From the NCBI RefSeq assembly GCF_900109175.1, contig NZ_FNZE01000004.1:207818-271817 (forward strand): a stretch of 64,000 nt of DNA. The letters are read 5' to 3'. Source of the DNA: Pseudomonas linyingensis. Lineage in GTDB: Bacteria; Pseudomonadota; Gammaproteobacteria; Pseudomonadales; Pseudomonadaceae. Made by a program: the position numbers and the translations under genes. Position 1 is the first letter of the stretch, and every line of letters begins with the position of its first letter. Shown here one piece after another: positions 19,242 through 28,882 of the stretch. Below the pieces are notes generated by a model that saw only the letters and a program-made list of their open reading frames with translations, was not told the origin of the DNA and did not search any database.

Positions 19242-19835
19242 ATGAACGGACTCAACACTGCCGCCGTCTACGTATTGCAGACCCTCGGCAGCCTGTACCT
19301 GCTGATCGTCCTGCTGCGCTTCATCCTCCAGCTGGTGCGTGCCGACTTCTACAATCCGCTCAGCCAGTTCGCGGTCAAGGCCACCAAGCCGCTGCTCAAC
19401 CCGCTGCGCAAGGTGATTCCCGGCTTCGGCGGCCTCGACCTGGCCTCCCTGGTGCTGGCGCTGCTGGTCCAGCTGCTGCTGATGATCCTCACCCTGCTGC
19501 TGATGGGCTACGGCTTCGGCGCCCTGCTGCCGCAACTGCTGGTCTGGTCGGTGATCGGCGTCACCGCGCTGTTCGTGAAGATCTTCTTCTTCGCCCTGAT
19601 CGCCAGCGTGATCCTCTCCTGGGTCGCCCCGCACAGCCACAACCCCGGTGCCCAGCTGGTCAACCAGCTCTGCGAGCCGCTGCTGATGCCGATCCGGCGC
19701 ATCCTGCCGAACCTCGGCGGCCTGGACATCTCGCCGATCTTCGCCTTCATCGCGTTGAACCTGGTGGACATGCTGGTGATCAAGAACCTCGCCGCCATGA
19801 GCCACATGCCCCAGCTGCTCAGCCCGTTCCTCTGA
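19242..19835 (+). CDS. yggT: YggT family integral membrane protein
   Basis: A 197-residue membrane protein made of two YggT repeats. Each repeat has a hydrophobic pair of helices followed by the signature NPLSQFAVKATKPLLNPLRK (first) and NPGAQLVNQLCEPLLMPIRR (second). The function is poorly understood; homologues have been linked to osmotic stress tolerance and, in other lineages, to membrane organisation at division. Its stop overlaps the start of the DUF167 gene (TGATG at 19833-19837). Confidence 0.93.
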   Translation: MNGLNTAAVYVLQTLGSLYLLIVLLRFILQLVRADFYNPLSQFAVKATKPLLNPLRKVIPGFGGLDLASLVLALLVQLLLMILTLLLMGYGFGALLPQLLVWSVIGVTALFVKIFFFALIASVILSWVAPHSHNPGAQLVNQLCEPLLMPIRRILPNLGGLDISPIFAFIALNLVDMLVIKNLAAMSHMPQLLSPFL

Positions 19836-20134
19836 TGAGCTGGTTCCGCTGGGACGGCGAGGACCTGATCCTCGCCTGCCACCTGCAGCCCAAGGCCAGC
19901 AAGGACGAGTTCGCCGGGCTGCATGGCGAGCGCCTGAAGATCCGCCTCACCGCGCCGCCGGTGGAGGGCAAGGCCAACGCCCACCTGCTGGCCTTCCTCG
20001 GCAAGGCCTTCGGCGTGGCCAAGAGTCAGGTCAGCCTGGAAAGCGGCGAACTCAACCGGCAGAAGCGCGTGCGCATCCACGCGCCGCAGAAGCTGCCGGC
20101 GGAGTTGGCCGCGGAACTCGCGGCCGGGCGCTGA
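19835..20134 (+). CDS. yggU: YggU / DUF167 family protein
   Basis: A 99-residue DUF167 protein recognised by LQPKASKDEFAGLHGERLKIRLTAPPVEG-type sequence (residues 15-45) and KANAHLLAFLGKAFGV. The family has a small alpha/beta fold of unknown role and is usually encoded next to yggT. It begins within the yggT stop codon, so it is likely translationally coupled. Confidence 0.93.
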   Translation: MSWFRWDGEDLILACHLQPKASKDEFAGLHGERLKIRLTAPPVEGKANAHLLAFLGKAFGVAKSQVSLESGELNRQKRVRIHAPQKLPAELAAELAAGR

Positions 20135-20152
20135 GCTTGCGGGGCCGCGCCC

Positions 20153-20181
20153 TTGCCCCTGGGGGCAGCGCTCTTTAGACT
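20153..20181 (+). promoter_or_regulatory. Candidate sigma70 promoter for metX
   Basis: TTGCCC (20153-20158), a 17-bp spacer, and TAGACT (20176-20181) precede the metX ATG at 20212 by about 30 bp. Each hexamer deviates from consensus, but spacing is optimal. No SAM or other methionine riboswitch structure was recognised in this short leader. Confidence 0.5.
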
Positions 20182-20211
20182 GGCGCACTTCATTTTTCGA
20201 GAGCAGGGTCG

Positions 20212-21351
20212 ATGCCCACCGTCTTCGCCGAAGATTCCGTCGGCCTGGTCAGTCCCCAGGTACTGCACTTCAAGGACCCCCTCCCGCTGGCCTGCGGCCG
20301 CCAGCTGGCCGACTACGAGCTGGTCTACGAAACCTACGGCACGCTCAACGCCGAGCGCAGCAATGCCGTGCTGATCTGCCATGCCCTCTCCGGCCACCAC
20401 CACGCCGCCGGCTACCACAGCCCCGACGACCGCAAGCCGGGCTGGTGGGACAGCTGCATCGGCCCCGGCAAGCCGATCGACACCCGCAAGTTCTTCGTCG
20501 TCAGCCTCAACAACCTCGGCGGCTGCAACGGCTCCACCGGACCCGGCAGCCGCAACCCGGAAACCGGCCGCGCCTACGGCGCCGACTTCCCGGTGCTGAC
20601 CGTGGAAGACTGGGTGCACAGCCAGGCACGCCTGGCCGACGCCCTCGGCATCGCCCAGTGGGCCGCGGTGGTCGGCGGCAGTCTGGGCGGCATGCAGGCC
20701 ATGCAGTGGAGCATCAGCTACCCCGAACGCATCCGCCATTGCCTGGTGATCGCCTCGGCGCCCAAGCTGTCGGCGCAGAACATCGCCTTCAACGAGGTGG
20801 CGCGCCAGGCGATCCTCACCGATCCGGACTTTCACGGCGGCCACTTCCAGGAGCAGGGCACCATCCCCAGGCGCGGTCTGATGCTGGCGCGCATGGTCGG
20901 CCACATCACCTACCTGTCCGACGACGCCATGGGCGAGAAATTCGGCCGCGAACTGAAGACCGACCAGCTCAACTACGACTTCCACAGCGTCGAGTTCCAG
21001 GTCGAGAGCTACCTGCGCTACCAGGGCGAGGAGTTCTCCGGGCGCTTCGACGCCAATACCTACCTGCTGATGACCAAGGCGCTGGACTACTTCGACCCGG
21101 CCGCCGCCCATGACGGCGACCTGGTGCGCACCCTCGAACCGGCCAAGGCCGACTTCTGCGTGATCTCCTTCTCCACCGACTGGCGCTTCTCGCCGGCGCG
21201 CTCGCGGGAGATCGTCGACGCCCTGGTGGCGGCGAAGAAGAACGTCAGCTACCTGGAAATCGAGTCGGCCCACGGCCACGACGCCTTCCTCATCCCCAGC
21301 CCGCGCTACCTGCAGGGCTTTGGTCGCTACATGAACCGTATTGCCGTGTAA
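20212..21351 (+). CDS. metX: Homoserine O-acyltransferase MetX (succinyl type in Pseudomonas)
   Basis: First committed step of methionine synthesis, acylating L-homoserine. It is a 379-residue alpha/beta hydrolase. The nucleophile Ser is in [10 protein letters not shown] (about residue 159), the acid in SFSTDWRFS and the His in [10 protein letters not shown] near the C terminus. Although MetX-fold enzymes are often acetyltransferases, the Pseudomonas enzyme is known to use succinyl-CoA. It is paired with metW as in other pseudomonads. Confidence 0.94.
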   Translation: MPTVFAEDSVGLVSPQVLHFKDPLPLACGRQLADYELVYETYGTLNAERSNAVLICHALSGHHHAAGYHSPDDRKPGWWDSCIGPGKPIDTRKFFVVSLNNLGGCNGSTGPGSRNPETGRAYGADFPVLTVEDWVHSQARLADALGIAQWAAVVGGSLGGMQAMQWSISYPERIRHCLVIASAPKLSAQNIAFNEVARQAILTDPDFHGGHFQEQGTIPRRGLMLARMVGHITYLSDDAMGEKFGRELKTDQLNYDFHSVEFQVESYLRYQGEEFSGRFDANTYLLMTKALDYFDPAAAHDGDLVRTLEPAKADFCVISFSTDWRFSPARSREIVDALVAAKKNVSYLEIESAHGHDAFLIPSPRYLQGFGRYMNRIAV

Positions 21352-21366
21352 GGAAGCCTGTCCGAC

Positions 21367-21957
21367 ATGCGTGCCGATCTGGAAATCATTCAGGAATGGA
21401 TCCCCGCCGGCAGCCGGGTCCTCGACCTCGGCTGCGGCAATGGCGAGCTGCTGGCCTGGCTGCGCGAGCACAAGCAGGTGCACGGCTACGGCCTGGAGCG
21501 CGATCCGGACAAGATCGCCCTGTGCCTGGACCACGGGGTCAACGTCATCGAGCAGGATCTGGACCTCGGTCTCGACCACTTCGGCGACGACAGCTTCGAC
21601 GTGGTGGTGATGACCCAGACCCTGCAGGCGGTGCACTACCCCGACCGCCTGCTGCGCGACATGCTGCGGGTCGGCAAGACCTGCATCATCACCTTCCCCA
21701 ACTTCGCCCACTGGCGCTGTCGCTGGTACCTGACGCGTCGCGGCGAGATGCCACGCTCGGACTTCCTGCCCTACACCTGGTACAACACGCCGAACATCCA
21801 CTTCTGCACCTTCCGCGACTTCGAGGCACTGTGCCGCGAACAGCGCCTGCGCGTGCTCGATCGCCTGGCGGTGGACCGCGACCACCGGCTGCATGCACTC
21901 ACCCGCCTGTGGCCTAATCTGTTGGGTGAGATCGGTATCTACCGAGTCACCCGCTGA
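21367..21957 (+). CDS. metW: MetW, methionine biosynthesis protein
   Basis: A 196-residue class I SAM-methyltransferase-like protein with LDLGCGNGELLAWL (about residues 21-34) and TQTLQAVHYPDRLLRDMLRVG. MetW occurs beside metX in bacteria using the MetX route and is reported to assist MetX activity; a methyltransferase substrate is not established. It follows metX by 15 bp and ends 15 bp before the DUF4426 gene. Confidence 0.95.
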   Translation: MRADLEIIQEWIPAGSRVLDLGCGNGELLAWLREHKQVHGYGLERDPDKIALCLDHGVNVIEQDLDLGLDHFGDDSFDVVVMTQTLQAVHYPDRLLRDMLRVGKTCIITFPNFAHWRCRWYLTRRGEMPRSDFLPYTWYNTPNIHFCTFRDFEALCREQRLRVLDRLAVDRDHRLHALTRLWPNLLGEIGIYRVTR

Positions 21958-21972
21958 CCAAGGAGATCCACC

Positions 21973-22404
21973 ATGCGTCGCCTAGCCCTCCTCCTGCTGA
22001 CCCTGAGCCTGGCCCTGCCGGCCGCCGCTGAACGCCTGCAACGTTTCGGCGACCTCGAGGTGCACTACAACGTATTCAACTCCAGCTTCCTGCAGCCGGA
22101 CATCGCCGCCGCCTCCGGCCTGACCCGCAGCAAGACCCAGGGCGTGGTCAACGTCGCGGTGATGCGCGCCGGCAAGGCGGTATCCGCCGCCGTCGTCAGC
22201 GGCTCGGTGAAGAACCTCCTCGGCCAGAGCAAGACGCTGAACTTCCAGCGCGTCAGCGAAGGCGAGGGTGACACCCAGGCGGTCTATCACCTGGCGCAGT
22301 TCAGCATGAACGACCGCGAGGTGCTGACCTTCGACCTCAAGGTGCAGGAAGGCAGCGCCACCCACAGCCTCACCTTCAACCAGGAAGTATTCCCCGACGA
22401 ATGA
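21973..22404 (+). CDS. DUF4426 family exported protein
   Basis: A 143-residue protein with a clear signal peptide ([19 protein letters not shown], cleavage near residue 19) and a compact beta-rich domain beginning [20 protein letters not shown]. It belongs to the DUF4426 family that follows metW in Pseudomonas (PA0388 position). Role unknown. AGGAGAT precedes the ATG, and the stop overlaps the rdgB start (ATGA at 22401-22404). Confidence 0.88.
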   Translation: MRRLALLLLTLSLALPAAAERLQRFGDLEVHYNVFNSSFLQPDIAAASGLTRSKTQGVVNVAVMRAGKAVSAAVVSGSVKNLLGQSKTLNFQRVSEGEGDTQAVYHLAQFSMNDREVLTFDLKVQEGSATHSLTFNQEVFPDE

Positions 22405-22997
22405 AAGCCCTGACCGAACTGGTACTGGCCAGCCACAACGCCGGCAAGCTCAAGGAACTGCAGGCCATGCTGGGCGACGCCGTGCGCGTGCGCTCGGTGG
22501 CCGAGTTCAGCAGCCACGAGCCGGAGGAAACCGGCCTGAGCTTCGTCGAGAACGCCATCCTCAAGGCCCGCCACGCCGCACGGGTGTCCGGCCTGCCGGC
22601 GCTGGCCGACGATTCGGGCCTGGCCGTGGACGCCCTCGGCGGCGCTCCGGGCATCCGCTCGGCGCGCTACGCCGACGGTCTCGGCGATGCGGCCAACAAC
22701 GCCAAGTTGCTGGAGGCACTGCAGGACGTGCCGGACGCCGAGCGCGGCGCCCAGTTCGTCTGCGCCCTGGCCCTGGTGCAGCACGCCGACGATCCGCTGC
22801 CGATCATCTGCGAGGGCCTGTGGCACGGCCGCATCCTCCACAAGGCCCGCGGCGAGGGCGGCTTCGGCTACGACCCGCTGTTCTGGGTACCCGAGCGCGA
22901 GTGCGCCAGCGCCGAGCTGGCGCCGGCCGAGAAGAATCAGCTGAGCCACCGCGCGCGGGCCATGGCCCTGCTCAAGCAGCGGCTGAGCCTCGCTTGA
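22401..22997 (+). CDS. rdgB: RdgB, XTP/dITP pyrophosphatase
   Basis: House-cleaning enzyme that hydrolyses dITP, dXTP and ITP to monophosphates, keeping deaminated purines out of DNA and RNA. It is 198 residues long with the substrate motif [40 protein letters not shown], and the C-terminal SHRARAM. It begins inside the stop codon of the DUF4426 gene. Confidence 0.97.
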   Translation: MKALTELVLASHNAGKLKELQAMLGDAVRVRSVAEFSSHEPEETGLSFVENAILKARHAARVSGLPALADDSGLAVDALGGAPGIRSARYADGLGDAANNAKLLEALQDVPDAERGAQFVCALALVQHADDPLPIICEGLWHGRILHKARGEGGFGYDPLFWVPERECASAELAPAEKNQLSHRARAMALLKQRLSLA

Positions 22998-23002
22998 GCG
23001 GC

Positions 23003-24184
23003 GTGAGCGACCATGGCGGCACGCCTCGCGTGTCGCCGGCCGGGCAGTTCCAGCTGCCGCCGCTGGCGCTGTACATCCACATCCCGTGGTGCGTGCGCAA
23101 ATGCCCGTACTGCGACTTCAACTCCCACGCCGCCGGCCCGGAACTGCCGGAAGAAGCCTACGTCGACGCCCTGCTCGCCGACCTCGACGCCGACCTGCCC
23201 GCCGCCCATGGCCGCGAGCTGGGGTCGATCTTCTTCGGCGGCGGCACGCCCAGCCTGTTCTCGGCGCGCGCTCTCGACCGCCTGCTCCGCGGCGTCGAGC
23301 GGCGCCTGGGCTTCGCCCACGACATCGAGATCACCCTCGAGGCCAACCCCGGCACCTTCGAGCAGGCCAAGTTCGTCGACTACCGCCGGCTCGGCATCAA
23401 TCGCCTGTCGATCGGCGTGCAGAGCTTCCAGAGCGAACAGCTCAAGGCGCTGGGACGCATCCACGACGGTGATGAGGCGATCCGCGCCGCCGGGATGGCG
23501 CGCGCGGCCGGCTTCGACAACTTCAACCTCGACCTGATGCACGGCCTGCCCGGCCAAGACGTCGCCGGCGCGCTGGCCGACCTGCGTCAGGCCATCGCTC
23601 TGGAGCCGACCCACCTGTCTTGGTACCAGCTGACCCTGGAGCCGAACACGGTGTTCTGGAGCCAGCCACCGGAGGTTCCCGAGGACGACATCCTCTGGGA
23701 CATCCAGGAGGCCGGCCAGGCGCTGCTGGCCAGCGAGGGCTTCGCCCAGTACGAGACCTCGGCCTATGCGCGCGACAACCGCCGCGCCCGGCACAACCTC
23801 AACTACTGGAGCTTTGGCGACTTCCTTGGCATCGGCGCCGGTGCCCACGCCAAGCTCAGCGCCCCGAACGGGCAGATCCGCCGCAGTTGGAAGACCCGCC
23901 TGCCCAGGGACTACCTCGACCCGGACAAACAGTTCCAGGCCGGCGAACGCCTGCTGGAGGCAGCCGAGCTGCCGTTCGAGTTCATGATGAACGCCCTGCG
24001 CCTGACCGAGGGGGTGCCGGCCGCGCTGTTCGAGCAGCGCACCGGCCTGCCGCTGGCCAGTATCGCCGAGGCCTGCGCCCTAGCGCGCCAGGCCGGCCTG
24101 TTGGATGCCGATCCTCAGGTGCTCAGGCCAACCGCGCGCGGCCAGCTGTTCCTCAACGACCTGCTGCAGCACTTTCTGCCCTAA
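23003..24184 (+). CDS. hemW: HemW, heme chaperone (radical-SAM, HemN-like)
   Basis: A radical SAM protein of about 393 residues with the CxxxCxxC cluster site in CVRKCPYCDF and the GGGTPS motif (FFGGGTPSLF). It belongs to the HemW group, which binds and transfers heme, rather than to the true coproporphyrinogen oxidase HemN. The reading frame has no ATG near its 5' end. GTG at 23003 is used here; TTG at 22994, which would overlap the rdgB stop as TTGA, is equally possible. Confidence 0.92.
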   Translation: MSDHGGTPRVSPAGQFQLPPLALYIHIPWCVRKCPYCDFNSHAAGPELPEEAYVDALLADLDADLPAAHGRELGSIFFGGGTPSLFSARALDRLLRGVERRLGFAHDIEITLEANPGTFEQAKFVDYRRLGINRLSIGVQSFQSEQLKALGRIHDGDEAIRAAGMARAAGFDNFNLDLMHGLPGQDVAGALADLRQAIALEPTHLSWYQLTLEPNTVFWSQPPEVPEDDILWDIQEAGQALLASEGFAQYETSAYARDNRRARHNLNYWSFGDFLGIGAGAHAKLSAPNGQIRRSWKTRLPRDYLDPDKQFQAGERLLEAAELPFEFMMNALRLTEGVPAALFEQRTGLPLASIAEACALARQAGLLDADPQVLRPTARGQLFLNDLLQHFLP

Positions 24185-24262
24185 GCGTGTGCGGCGTGGC
24201 AGGCCCGTCACGTCGCACCGGGTAAACTGGCCCGAGCCTTCCCGTACTAGTCAGGAGTCCGC

Positions 24263-24586
24263 ATGGATCTGCTACTCGACCTGTTCGTCACCCTGTCGCG
24301 CTGGTGCCGCAGCCATCTCGACGAGATCGCCCTGGCGGTGGTCGCCGCGCTGCTGGTGCTGTTCGGCCCGCGGCTCAACGCCTGGCTGCAGCGCCAGGTT
24401 GGCAGCCTGAACTTCGTGTTCCGCACCCTGCTGTTCATCCTGCTCTGCGCCATCGGCTACGGCATGGTCATCGTGCATGCCACCCCCTGGCTGGCCAAGG
24501 GCCTGGCGCAGCTGAACAACTACACCCTGGCGCCGGCGCTGCTGTTGGTGTTCATCGGCATCGGCGTGATCGCCGAGCGGCGCTGA
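24263..24586 (+). CDS. DUF3392 family membrane protein
   Basis: A 107-residue inner-membrane protein with three predicted helices: about residues 22-38 (IALAVVAALLVLFGP), 50-72 (VFRTLLFILLCAIGYGMVIV) and 85-103 (TLAPALLLVFIGIGVIA). It fits the DUF3392 family found after hemW in Pseudomonas. No known function. A terminator hairpin follows at 24601. Confidence 0.85.
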   Translation: MDLLLDLFVTLSRWCRSHLDEIALAVVAALLVLFGPRLNAWLQRQVGSLNFVFRTLLFILLCAIGYGMVIVHATPWLAKGLAQLNNYTLAPALLLVFIGIGVIAERR

Positions 24587-24600
24587 GCGACCGCCAGAAA

Positions 24601-24631
24601 CGACAAAGCCGGGCAATGCCCGGCTTTGTCG
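24601..24631. terminator. Bidirectional hairpin terminator between DUF3392 gene and trmB
   Basis: Perfect 14-bp stem CGACAAAGCCGGGC, loop AAT, then its complement, lying between two converging genes. Confidence 0.88.
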
Positions 24632-24644
24632 CATCAGCAGCGCC

Positions 24645-25367
24645 TCACTCCACGCGTTGGAACTTCAGATCCCACACGCCATGGCCGAGGCGCTCGCCGC
24701 GGCGCTCGAACTTGGTCACCGGGCGCTCCTCGGGACGCGGCACGTAGGCGCCGTCCTCGGCCAGGTTGCAGTAGCCGGGCGCCGCACTCATCACTTCCAG
24801 CATGTGCTCGGCGTAGGGTTGCCAGTCGGTGGCCATGTGCAGCACGCCACCGATCTTGAGCTTCTGGCGCACCAGCTCGGCGAACGCCGGCTGCACGATG
24901 CGCCGCTTGTTGTGCTTGGCCTTGTGCCAGGGATCGGGGAAGAACAGCAGCACGCGATCCAGGCTGGCGTCGGCCACGCACTGGCGCAGCACGTCCAGCG
25001 CGTCGCAGCTGTACACGCGGATGTTGCCGAGGTTCTGCGCCAGGGCGCCGCTGAGCAGGGCACCGACGCCCGGCTTGTGCACCTCGACGCCGATGAAGTC
25101 CTGCTCGGGGGCGGCAGCGGCCATCTCCAGGGTCGAGTGGCCCATGCCGAAGCCGATCTCGAAGGTACGCGGCGCGCTGCGGCCGAAGACCTGGTCGAAG
25201 TCACGCAGGCCGTCCTCCAGTTCCAGGCCGAACTTCGGCCAACCCTGGTCGAGGCCGCGCTGCTGGCCCTCGGTCACCCGCCCGGCACGCATCACGAAGC
25301 TCTTGATGGTGCGCAGGCGGCGCACTTCGCCGGCAGCTTGCGGCGCTTGTTGGATTTCGTCAGTCAT
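24645..25367 (-). CDS. trmB: tRNA (guanine-N7)-methyltransferase
   Basis: Methylates G46 of tRNAs to m7G using SAM. The 240-residue protein has [15 protein letters not shown] (SAM motif I), [15 protein letters not shown], and the TrmB signature [17 protein letters not shown]. The ATG at 25367 (MTDEIQQ) is preferred over a GTG two codons upstream. It is transcribed leftward from the thiG side, 100 bp after thiG. Confidence 0.96.
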   Translation of the reverse strand: MTDEIQQAPQAAGEVRRLRTIKSFVMRAGRVTEGQQRGLDQGWPKFGLELEDGLRDFDQVFGRSAPRTFEIGFGMGHSTLEMAAAAPEQDFIGVEVHKPGVGALLSGALAQNLGNIRVYSCDALDVLRQCVADASLDRVLLFFPDPWHKAKHNKRRIVQPAFAELVRQKLKIGGVLHMATDWQPYAEHMLEVMSAAPGYCNLAEDGAYVPRPEERPVTKFERRGERLGHGVWDLKFQRVE

Positions 25368-25467
25368 GAACACTTTCGCTGTAAAGACAAACGAGCCCTG
25401 CCCTCGCGGACAGGACTCGCTGTGCTGAAGTCGGGGCAGCGCCGGGGCCTGCCCATGTAAACATCGC

Positions 25468-26265
25468 TTAGCGGATCAGCCCTTCCAGCGGCGACGAGGC
25501 GCTGGCATACAGCTTCTTGGGCATGCGTCCGGCCAGGTAGGCCAGGCGCCCGGCGACGATGGCGTGCTTCATCGCCTCGGCCATCACTATCGGGTTCTGG
25601 GCGTGGGCGATGGCGCTGTTCATCAGCACCGCCTCGCAGCCCAGCTCCATGGCGATGGCGGCATCCGAGGCGGTGCCCACGCCGGCATCCACCAGCACCG
25701 GCACCTTGGCTTCCTCGAGGATGATGCGCAGGTTGTACGGGTTGCAGATGCCCAGGCCGGTGCCGATCAGACCGGCCAGCGGCATAACCGCGATGCAGCC
25801 GATCTCGGCCAACTGGCGGGCGATGATCGGGTCGTCGCTGGTGTAGACCATCACGTCGAAGCCGTCCTTGACCAGGGTCTCGGCGGCCTTGAGGGTCTCG
25901 ATCACGTTGGGAAACAGGGTCTTCTGGTCGGCCAGCACTTCCAGCTTGACCAGCTTGTGGCCGTCGAGCAGTTCGCGGGCCAGGCGGCAGGTGCGCACCG
26001 CTTCCACCGCGTCGTAGCAGCCGGCGGTGTTGGGCAGGATGGTGTACTTGTCCGGCGAAATCACGTCGAGCAGGTTGGGCTCGCCGGGGTTCTGGCCGAT
26101 GTTGGTGCGACGCACGGCGACGGTGACGATCTCCGCGCCGGAGGCCTCGATGGCCAGGCGGGTCTCGTCGAGATCCTTGTACTTGCCGGTGCCGACCAGC
26201 AGACGCGAGTGGTAGGTGCGGCCGGCAAGGACCAGCGGCTTGTCGGTGCGGGAAGACTGGGTCAT
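25468..26265 (-). CDS. thiG: Thiazole synthase
   Basis: Builds the thiazole phosphate ring of thiamin from deoxyxylulose phosphate, dehydroglycine and ThiS-thiocarboxylate. At 265 residues it matches the Pseudomonas protein when started at 26265, with GGAG upstream; a longer in-frame ATG at 26277 exists. The Schiff-base Lys lies in VKLEVLAD, with [14 protein letters not shown] and [22 protein letters not shown]. It is encoded after thiS on the same strand. Confidence 0.97.
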   Translation of the reverse strand: MTQSSRTDKPLVLAGRTYHSRLLVGTGKYKDLDETRLAIEASGAEIVTVAVRRTNIGQNPGEPNLLDVISPDKYTILPNTAGCYDAVEAVRTCRLARELLDGHKLVKLEVLADQKTLFPNVIETLKAAETLVKDGFDVMVYTSDDPIIARQLAEIGCIAVMPLAGLIGTGLGICNPYNLRIILEEAKVPVLVDAGVGTASDAAIAMELGCEAVLMNSAIAHAQNPIVMAEAMKHAIVAGRLAYLAGRMPKKLYASASSPLEGLIR

Positions 26266-26325
26266 GGAAGGCTCCATACGGGCGGGCGGGAACGGGTAAT
26301 GGACGACGGTACGGGTGACAGCCGA

Positions 26326-26526
26326 CTAGCCGCCGCCGATCGCATGCACTACCTCGATGCGGTCGCCCTCACCGAGGCGGGTCGCGGCATGCTGGCTGCG
26401 CGGCACGATATCGAGATTGAGTTCGACCGCCACACGCTTGCCGGTCAGCTCGAGCCGCTCCAGCAGGTCGGCGACGGACAGACCGTCGGGCAGGTCGAGG
26501 GCTTCGCCATTCAGCTGAATGTGCAT
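26326..26526 (-). CDS. thiS: ThiS, sulfur-carrier protein for thiazole synthesis
   Basis: A 66-residue ubiquitin-fold protein ending in the required C-terminal Gly-Gly (AIGGG), which carries sulfur as a thiocarboxylate to ThiG. The beginning MHIQLNGEALDLPDG and LLERLELTGKRVAVELN are typical. It lies directly upstream of thiG. Confidence 0.96.
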   Translation of the reverse strand: MHIQLNGEALDLPDGLSVADLLERLELTGKRVAVELNLDIVPRSQHAATRLGEGDRIEVVHAIGGG

Positions 26527-26606
26527 GGGTATCCGCTCGCAAACACAGGGAAAGCCGGCATTCTAGCGCCGATCACGGAGGATGACCAAGACAGCGGCCC
26601 GACGGC

Positions 26607-26990
26607 CTAGTGGTGGCGCGCCTGGGCGCTCCAGGCGCCGATCCCCAGGCACAGCCAGCCGGCGAGGAAGCAGGTGCCGCCCAGCGGGGTAACCATGCCC
26701 AGCTTGCCCACGCCGCTCAGGGTCAGCAGGTACAGGCTGCCGGAAAACAGCAGGATGCCGACGGCGAACAGGCTGCCGGCCGCGCCCAGCAGGCGCGAAT
26801 GCCAGCGCAGCGCCAGCACGCCGACGCCGAGCAGGGCCAAGGCGTGGACCAACTGGTAGAGCACGCCGGTGTGGAACACCGCCAGGTATTCGGGGCTCAG
26901 GCGGCCACGCAGGCCGTGGGCGGCGAAGGCGCCGAGGGCCACGCCGGTGAAACCGTAGAGCGCGGCGAGCAGGACGAACAGACGTGGCAT
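26607..26990 (-). CDS. DUF423 family membrane protein (YgdD-like)
   Basis: A 127-residue integral membrane protein with four predicted helices, starting MPRLFVLLAALYGFTGVALG and containing GAFAAHGLRGRLSPEYLAVF and TPLGGTCFLAGWLCL, diagnostic of DUF423/YgdD. Function unknown. It precedes thiS on the minus strand and reads away from mtgA. The start at 26988-26990 fits the family; the frame stays open much further upstream because of high GC. Confidence 0.9.
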   Translation of the reverse strand: MPRLFVLLAALYGFTGVALGAFAAHGLRGRLSPEYLAVFHTGVLYQLVHALALLGVGVLALRWHSRLLGAAGSLFAVGILLFSGSLYLLTLSGVGKLGMVTPLGGTCFLAGWLCLGIGAWSAQARHH

Positions 26991-27097
26991 GGGCAGATCC
27001 CTGCATGGAGATGGAGCGGCGCATGATCGCCCCGCGCGCCGGCGCTGGCAAACCCAGAAACACGACGGCCTGCCGGCAGCCACGCCGAGCAGACCGG

Positions 27098-27103
27098 TAT
27101 ACT
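27098..27103 (+). promoter_or_regulatory. Candidate -10 element for mtgA
   Basis: TATACT 29 bp upstream of the mtgA ATG. No convincing -35 at 16-18 bp spacing was seen, so this is a weak call. Confidence 0.35.
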
Positions 27104-27131
27104 GGCGGCCCGTTTCGATACCCGGTTCGCC

Positions 27132-27836
27132 ATGCGCCGCCCTCCTCTCCGTCGCCTGCCCGCCCTTGCCGCACGCCTGCTGCTCGGCGCCCTGCTGGCC
27201 AGTGCTCTGCTGGTGCTGGCCCTGCGCTGGCTGCCGCCGCCGGGCAGCGCACTGATGGTCGAGCGCAAGCTCGAGTCCTGGCTGGACGGCGAGCCGATCG
27301 ACCTGCAGCGCGACTGGCGCCCCTGGCAGGAGCTGCCGGACGATCTCAAGGTGGCGGTGATCGCCGCCGAGGACCAGAAGTTCGCCGAGCACTGGGGCTT
27401 CGATGTCGCCGCGATCCGCGCCGCCCTGGCCCACAACGAGCGCGGCGGCAATCTGCGCGGCGCCAGCACCCTCAGCCAGCAGGTGGCCAAGAACCTGTTC
27501 CTCTGGTCCGGGCGCAGCTGGCTGCGCAAGGGTCTGGAAGCCTGGTTCACCCTGCTGATCGAGACCCTGTGGCCGAAGCAGCGCATCCTCGAGGTGTACC
27601 TGAACACGGTCGAGTGGGGCAACGGCGTGTTCGGCGCCGAGGCCGCAGCCCGCCACCATTTCGGCAAGGGCGCGCCCTACCTGTCGCGCCAGCAGGCCAG
27701 CCTGCTCGCCGCCGTACTGCCCAACCCGCGCGTGTGGAGCGCCGGCCGGCCGGGGGCCTACGTCAGCCGTCGGGCCAACTGGATTCGCCAGCAGATGTGG
27801 CAGCTGGGCGGCAGCCACTACCTCAGGCGCCTCTAG
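27132..27836 (+). CDS. mtgA: Monofunctional biosynthetic peptidoglycan transglycosylase
   Basis: Polymerises lipid II into glycan strands. The 234-residue protein has an N-terminal membrane anchor (about residues 13-33) and a glycosyltransferase family 51 domain with the catalytic Glu in [16 protein letters not shown] and further motifs [16 protein letters not shown] and [20 protein letters not shown]. There is no transpeptidase domain, consistent with the monofunctional type. Confidence 0.97.
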   Translation: MRRPPLRRLPALAARLLLGALLASALLVLALRWLPPPGSALMVERKLESWLDGEPIDLQRDWRPWQELPDDLKVAVIAAEDQKFAEHWGFDVAAIRAALAHNERGGNLRGASTLSQQVAKNLFLWSGRSWLRKGLEAWFTLLIETLWPKQRILEVYLNTVEWGNGVFGAEAAARHHFGKGAPYLSRQQASLLAAVLPNPRVWSAGRPGAYVSRRANWIRQQMWQLGGSHYLRRL

Positions 27837-27854
27837 ACGCGGCAGGAACACCAG

Positions 27855-27894
27855 GCACAAAAAAACCGCAGCCAGGGATGCGGTTTTTTTGTGC
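27855..27894. terminator. Bidirectional rho-independent terminator between mtgA and rpoH
   Basis: An inverted repeat GCACAAAAAAACCGCA ... TGCGGTTTTTTTGTGC with an 8-base loop. It provides a T tract on each strand for the two converging genes. Confidence 0.92.
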
Positions 27895-27911
27895 GCCGAA
27901 GCCGCTGCTGG

Positions 27912-28766
27912 TCAGGCCAGCAGACGGCCCTTGAGCTTGCCCATGGCGTTCTTTTCCAGCTGGCGGATGCGCTCGGCGGAGACGCCGTACTTGGCGGCCA
28001 ACTCGTGCAGGGTGGCCTTCTCCTCGCTCAGCCAGCGCTGCTGGAGAATGTCGCGGCTGCGCTCGTCGAGGCCTTCCAGGGCGTCGTGCAGGCTGGCGTT
28101 GGCGCTGTCGCTCCAGTCGGCCTCTTCCAGCTGGCGCGCCGGATCGTAGCGGTTGTCTTCCAGATAGTGCGCCGGCGACTGGAAGGCCGAGTCGTCGTCG
28201 GCATCGCTGGCCGGATCGAAGGCCATGTCCTGACCGGTGAGACGGCTTTCCATCTCGCGCACTTCGCGGGCTTCGACGCCCAGCGTCTGCGCGACGGCGT
28301 TGACCTCGTCGTTGTTCAGCCAGGCCAGGCGCTTCTTCTGGCTGCGCAGGTTGAAGAACAGCTTGCGCTGTGCCTTGGTGGTGGCGACCTTGACGATGCG
28401 CCAGTTACGCAGGATGAATTCGTGGATCTCGGCGCGGATCCAGTGCACGGCGAACGACACCAGGCGCACACCCATTTCCGGGTTGAAGCGCTTGACCGCC
28501 TTCATCAGGCCGACGTTGCCTTCCTGGATCAGATCGGCCTGGGCCAGGCCGTAACCGGAGTAGCTGCGGGCGATGTGCACCACGAAGCGCAGGTGCGCGA
28601 GCACCATCTGCCGGGCGGCCTCGAGGTCCTGCGCGTAGTACAGACGCCCGGCCAGCTCGCGCTCCTGCTCGGCCGACAACAGCGGGATGCTGTTGACCGA
28701 ATGCACGTAGGCCTCCAGGTTGGCGCCGGGAGCCAGAGCATATACAGGTTGCAGAGACGTGGACAT
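27912..28766 (-). CDS. rpoH: RpoH, heat-shock sigma factor sigma-32
   Basis: Directs RNA polymerase to heat-shock promoters. It is 284 residues long, equal to the P. aeruginosa protein, when started at 28766. An ATG two codons upstream (28772) abuts the GGAGG sequence with no spacer, whereas 28766 has a six-base spacer, which decides the start. Seen are region 2 ([38 protein letters not shown]), the RpoH box QRKLFFNLR, and the region 4.2 helix-turn-helix [19 protein letters not shown]. It follows ftsX. Confidence 0.98.
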   Translation of the reverse strand: MSTSLQPVYALAPGANLEAYVHSVNSIPLLSAEQERELAGRLYYAQDLEAARQMVLAHLRFVVHIARSYSGYGLAQADLIQEGNVGLMKAVKRFNPEMGVRLVSFAVHWIRAEIHEFILRNWRIVKVATTKAQRKLFFNLRSQKKRLAWLNNDEVNAVAQTLGVEAREVREMESRLTGQDMAFDPASDADDDSAFQSPAHYLEDNRYDPARQLEEADWSDSANASLHDALEGLDERSRDILQQRWLSEEKATLHELAAKYGVSAERIRQLEKNAMGKLKGRLLA

Positions 28767-28798
28767 GGACATCCTCCAAGGTACCTAATCAGCTCATG

Positions 28799-28828
28799 AC
28801 TATAGCACTGTGCCAATAAGACGGGGAA
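28799..28828 (-). promoter_or_regulatory. Candidate sigma70-like promoter upstream of rpoH
   Basis: On the minus strand TTCCCC (28828-28823), an 18-bp spacer and TATAGT (28804-28799) lie about 33 bp upstream of the rpoH start, in an unusually A/T-rich 116-bp gap after ftsX. The -35 match is poor. rpoH commonly has several promoters, so others may exist. Confidence 0.4.
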
Positions 28829-28882
28829 CACCCACGAAAAGTTCCCTTACACTTCAAAAAAACCAATAAAATCAAATAGTTA

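Noticed and set aside
23003-24184. Annotation as coproporphyrinogen III oxidase HemN
   Set aside because: Length, the N-terminal start at the radical-SAM motif, and the rdgB-hemW context fit HemW, the heme chaperone; true HemN has additional N-terminal sequence.
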